This document shows, one piece after another, positions 33,986-36,516 of a stretch of DNA of 36,516 nt. Position 1 is the stretch's first letter, and each line of letters begins with the position of its first letter. The stretch spans positions 1 through 36,516 of the forward strand of contig NZ_BCRS01000046.1 of the NCBI RefSeq assembly GCF_001552715.1. Reading direction: 5' to 3'. The notes below the pieces were generated by a model. The model was not told the DNA's origin. It worked only from the letters and a program-made list of their open reading frames with translations, and searched no databases. The position numbers were made by a program, and so were the translations under genes. This DNA is from Mycolicibacterium vaccae NBRC 14118 = CIP 105934. GTDB lineage: Bacteria; Actinomycetota; Actinomycetes; Mycobacteriales; Mycobacteriaceae.

Positions 33986-35292
33986 AACCCTTCGCCGAAC
34001 GCAACCCGTTTCTGATCGGCATTGCCGGCATGGCCGTCACGGCCGGCACGGCGCTGTTGGCCCTGCAGTACGACAAGCTGCCGTTCAGTTCCTCGACCGA
34101 CGATTACTCGGCCTACTTCGCCGAGGCGGGCGGCCTGCGCACCGGGGCCCCGGTACAGGTGGCCGGCTTCAGAGTCGGCCAGGTGTCGTCGGTGGAGTTG
34201 GACGGAAGCCAGGTCCGCGTCGACTTCGATGTCGACGACGAGGTCCGGCTCGGTGATCTGACCGAAGCCCACATCAGGACCAAGAGCCTGCTCGGCTCGA
34301 AGGTCCTGGAGGTGACACCGCGCGGTTCCGGCGCTCTGGACGGACCGATCCCATTGGCGCGAACCAGATCTCCCTACCAGCTGCCTGACGCCCTCGGGGA
34401 TCTGTCGACCACCATCAGCGGGTTGGACACCGACTCGGTGTCCGGGGCGCTGGCCACGCTGGCCGAGACGTTTCAGGACACCCCGCCGGATCTGAGGGCG
34501 GCCGTCGAAGGAGTGGGACGTTTCTCCCAGAGCCTGGGCGAGCGTGACGATCAGCTCCGCACACTGCTGAGCAACGCGAGCAGGGCCACAGGGGTGTTGT
34601 CCGAGCGTGCGGACGAGATCGCCGGACTCGTGGCCAACAGCAATGCGCTGCTGGCGCAGCTCCGCGGGCAGAGCGCCGCGCTGGAGCAGATCTCCCGAAA
34701 CCTGTCGGTCTTTGCGCAGCAACTGTCGGCTTTCATCGACGAGAACCGCGAACAGATGCGACCGGCGCTGGACAAGCTCAACGGCGTGCTGACGATCGTC
34801 GACAACCGCAAGGAACGCGTGATGCTTGCGATCAAGTACCTCAACCAGTACACGATGGGCCTCGGTGAGACGGTCGGATCGGGACCGTTCTTCAAGGCGT
34901 ACCTGGCCAACCTCCCGGGTCAGCTGGTACAGCCGTTCATCGATGCGGCGTTCTCCGATCTCGGTCTTGATCCCAATGTGCTTCCCCCTTCGCAACTCTC
35001 GGATCCGCAGACCGGACAGCCCGCCACGCCGGCGCTGCCCGTGCCGTTCCCTCGCACCGGCCAGGGCGGGGCACCTCACCTGACGGTTCCCGACGCGATC
35101 ACCGGGAACCCTGGAGATCCCCGATATCCGTACCGGGAACCCGATCCGGCGCCTGCGCCCGGCGGCCCGGCTCCCGGACCGCCCGCACTCTGGCCGAGCG
35201 GTCAGCAGCCGTCGGCGCTGCCCACGCCGGCGCCTGTCCTGGTGCCCGCGCCGAACGAGGCGCCGCCTGTGGTCCCGGCAGGAGGACAGTGA
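33982..35292 (+). CDS. mceC: MceC-type MCE-domain protein with proline-rich tail
   Basis: The protein has 436 residues from ATG 33982 within the ATGA overlap with mceB; the open frame upstream is inside mceB. Seen: MKPFAERNPFLIG, typical for MceC, a membrane segment (about 10-27), an MCE domain (about 38-112: EAGGLRTGAPVQVAGFRVGQVSSV, KSLLGSKVLEV), helical repeats (about 145-300), and a tail from about 330 rich in Pro, Ala and Gly. The tail may contact the cell envelope. Its TGA shares a base with the mceD ATG. Confidence 0.92.
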   Translation: MKPFAERNPFLIGIAGMAVTAGTALLALQYDKLPFSSSTDDYSAYFAEAGGLRTGAPVQVAGFRVGQVSSVELDGSQVRVDFDVDDEVRLGDLTEAHIRTKSLLGSKVLEVTPRGSGALDGPIPLARTRSPYQLPDALGDLSTTISGLDTDSVSGALATLAETFQDTPPDLRAAVEGVGRFSQSLGERDDQLRTLLSNASRATGVLSERADEIAGLVANSNALLAQLRGQSAALEQISRNLSVFAQQLSAFIDENREQMRPALDKLNGVLTIVDNRKERVMLAIKYLNQYTMGLGETVGSGPFFKAYLANLPGQLVQPFIDAAFSDLGLDPNVLPPSQLSDPQTGQPATPALPVPFPRTGQGGAPHLTVPDAITGNPGDPRYPYREPDPAPAPGGPAPGPPALWPSGQQPSALPTPAPVLVPAPNEAPPVVPAGGQ

Positions 35293-36516
35293 TGCACAAG
35301 CGAACTCTGCGAACTGTGTTGATGGCCGTGCTCGCGGCGGCGGTGGTCGTCGGCGGTGTGGTGGTGGTGCGCGCCGCGGACCACGCGGGGCGGACCAACA
35401 TCACTGCGTATTTCGACCACAGCAATGGACTGTTCACCGGTGACGAGGTGCGCATCCTGGGCGTGCCGGTCGGGGCGATCGAGACCATCGAGCCGGAACC
35501 CGAGCGGGTCAAGGTGACGTTCTGGGTCGACGCCAAGCACAAGGTCCCGGCCGACGTGAAGGCCGTGATCGTGTCACCCCAACTGGTCACGGCACGCGCC
35601 GTTCAGCTGACGCCGGCCTACGAGACCGGCCCGGTGATGGCCGAGAACGCGGTGATCCCGCTGGACCGCACGGCTGTTCCGTTGGAATGGGACGACCTGC
35701 GGGCGCAGCTCGAAAAGCTGACCAATGCGCTGGAACCCACCCAGCCGGGCGGGGTGAGCACCCTCGGTGAGTTCGTCAACACCGCGGCGGACAACCTGCG
35801 CGGGCAGGGGGCCACCATCCGTGAAACGGTCACGACGATGGCGCGCGCGCTGTCGGCACTGGGGGACCACAGCGAGGACACGTTCGCGTCGCTCAAGAAC
35901 CTGGCGGTCGTGGTGAACGCTCTGGAAGACAGCTCGGATCTGCTGGCCCAGCTCAACCGCAACATGGCCGCTGTCACCGGGCTGCTCGCCGACGATCCGG
36001 GTGCCGTCGGCGATGCCGTCGACGACCTCAACGCGGTGGTGGCCGAGGCGACCGAGTTCGTCAGGGACAATCGTGAGGCAGCCGGTGTGGCCACCGACAG
36101 GCTGGCTTCCATCTCGTCCGCGGTCCACGGCGGCCTGGACGACATCAAGCAGGCGCTGCACGCATTTCCGAATGCCGCGCAGAACTTCGCGAATGTGTAC
36201 CAGCCTTCCCAGGCAGCTCTGACCGGCATGCTGGCGGTCAACAACCTCGCCGATCCGGTTCAGTTCCTCTGTGGCGCTGTCGAGGCCGCGTCACGGGTGA
36301 ACGCCGTGTACTCGTCGAAGTTGTGCGCGCAGTACCTCGCCCCGATCGTGAAGAACCGGCAGATGAACTTCCCGCCGCTGGGCGAGAACCTGTTCGTCGG
36401 TCAGCAGGCCCGACCCAACGAGTTGACCTACAGCGAGGACCGTTTGCGGCCGGATTACGTTCCGCCGCAGCCGCAGCCGCAGCCGCAGCCGCAGCCGCAG
36501 CCGCAGCCGCAGCCGG
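35292..36516 (+). CDS. mceD: MceD-type MCE-domain protein, 3' partial
   Basis: The gene runs off the window end; 408 codons are visible. ATG 35292 follows GGAGGACAGTG and overlaps the mceC stop by one base. The protein starts MHKRTLRTVLMAV, with a membrane segment (about 5-26) and an MCE domain (about 35-110: HSNGLFTGDEVRILGVPVGAIETI, SPQLVTARAVQL). Helical repeats follow, then the MceD-like stretch FLCGAVEAASRVN and CAQYLAPIVKNRQMNFPP. The visible end enters a run of Pro-Gln repeats. A lipoprotein mceE and mceF are expected next, beyond the window. Confidence 0.9.
   Translation, partial: MHKRTLRTVLMAVLAAAVVVGGVVVVRAADHAGRTNITAYFDHSNGLFTGDEVRILGVPVGAIETIEPEPERVKVTFWVDAKHKVPADVKAVIVSPQLVTARAVQLTPAYETGPVMAENAVIPLDRTAVPLEWDDLRAQLEKLTNALEPTQPGGVSTLGEFVNTAADNLRGQGATIRETVTTMARALSALGDHSEDTFASLKNLAVVVNALEDSSDLLAQLNRNMAAVTGLLADDPGAVGDAVDDLNAVVAEATEFVRDNREAAGVATDRLASISSAVHGGLDDIKQALHAFPNAAQNFANVYQPSQAALTGMLAVNNLADPVQFLCGAVEAASRVNAVYSSKLCAQYLAPIVKNRQMNFPPLGENLFVGQQARPNELTYSEDRLRPDYVPPQPQPQPQPQPQPQPQP
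36465..36512 (+). repeat. Eight tandem CCGCAG units encoding a Pro-Gln run in mceD
   Basis: Eight uninterrupted copies of CCGCAG lie in the mceD frame, giving (Pro-Gln)8. The run is followed by CCGG at the window edge, so the full length of the Pro-rich tail is unknown. Because the unit is 6 bp, gain or loss of copies would keep the frame. Confidence 0.95.

Overview
The window is chromosomal DNA of an actinobacterium, most likely a fast-growing Mycobacterium (Mycolicibacterium). The evidence is the high GC content, the frequent GTG starts, a class-IV aminotransferase very like M. tuberculosis Rv0812, a FadA/FadB pair like Rv0859/Rv0860, a FadE5-type acyl-CoA dehydrogenase and an mce lipid-import operon. 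I saw no tRNA, rRNA, insertion sequence, prophage or CRISPR. All complete genes look intact. Identifications come from reading motifs and from memory of families, not from database searches.

Layout. (1) 1-701 is the end of the aminotransferase gene. It is followed by a promoter, a 12-codon leader ORF and a strongly structured, possibly non-coding segment (714-1031). (2) 1241-8919 is an eight-gene plus-strand operon with overlaps or very short gaps: SDR, crotonase-fold enzyme, AttH/CrtC-like protein, acyl-CoA ligase, acyl-CoA dehydrogenase, SDR, APH-fold kinase and a small helical protein. The last five match the parts list of the Pseudomonas levulinate (Lva) pathway, which handles 4-hydroxyacyl-CoAs by phosphorylation. 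(3) 8930-12292 holds a double-domain TetR regulator divergent from a FadE5-like dehydrogenase. (4) 12369-15559 holds an ADP-forming acyl-CoA synthetase divergent from an HSL-type esterase. (5) 15690-17102 encodes a secreted histidine phosphatase with an acidic low-complexity tail, followed by a terminator and a perfect 25-bp inverted repeat. (6) 17245-20158 holds an acyl-CoA-dehydrogenase-fold flavoprotein divergent from an acyl-CoA ligase.

(7) 20217-26634 (minus) is an operon of an F420/LLM-type oxidoreductase, a Baeyer-Villiger monooxygenase, fadA and fadB. (8) 26834-29064 (minus) is a cytochrome P450 with its own phthalate-dioxygenase-type reductase. (9) 29905-36516 (plus) is an mce operon, yrbEA-yrbEB-mceA-mceB-mceC-mceD, cut off inside mceD.

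How it may work together (inference): Mce proteins import a hydrophobic compound. The P450 hydroxylates it, an oxidoreductase makes a ketone, the Baeyer-Villiger enzyme converts this to an ester or lactone, and an esterase opens it. CoA ligases, FadE, FadB and FadA then degrade the acid, with the kinase module dealing with hydroxy acids that block beta-oxidation. The strongest non-coding signal supports part of this: the divergent P450 and mce operons carry nearly identical promoters and operators (29117-29166 and 29712-29761), which implies one shared regulator.
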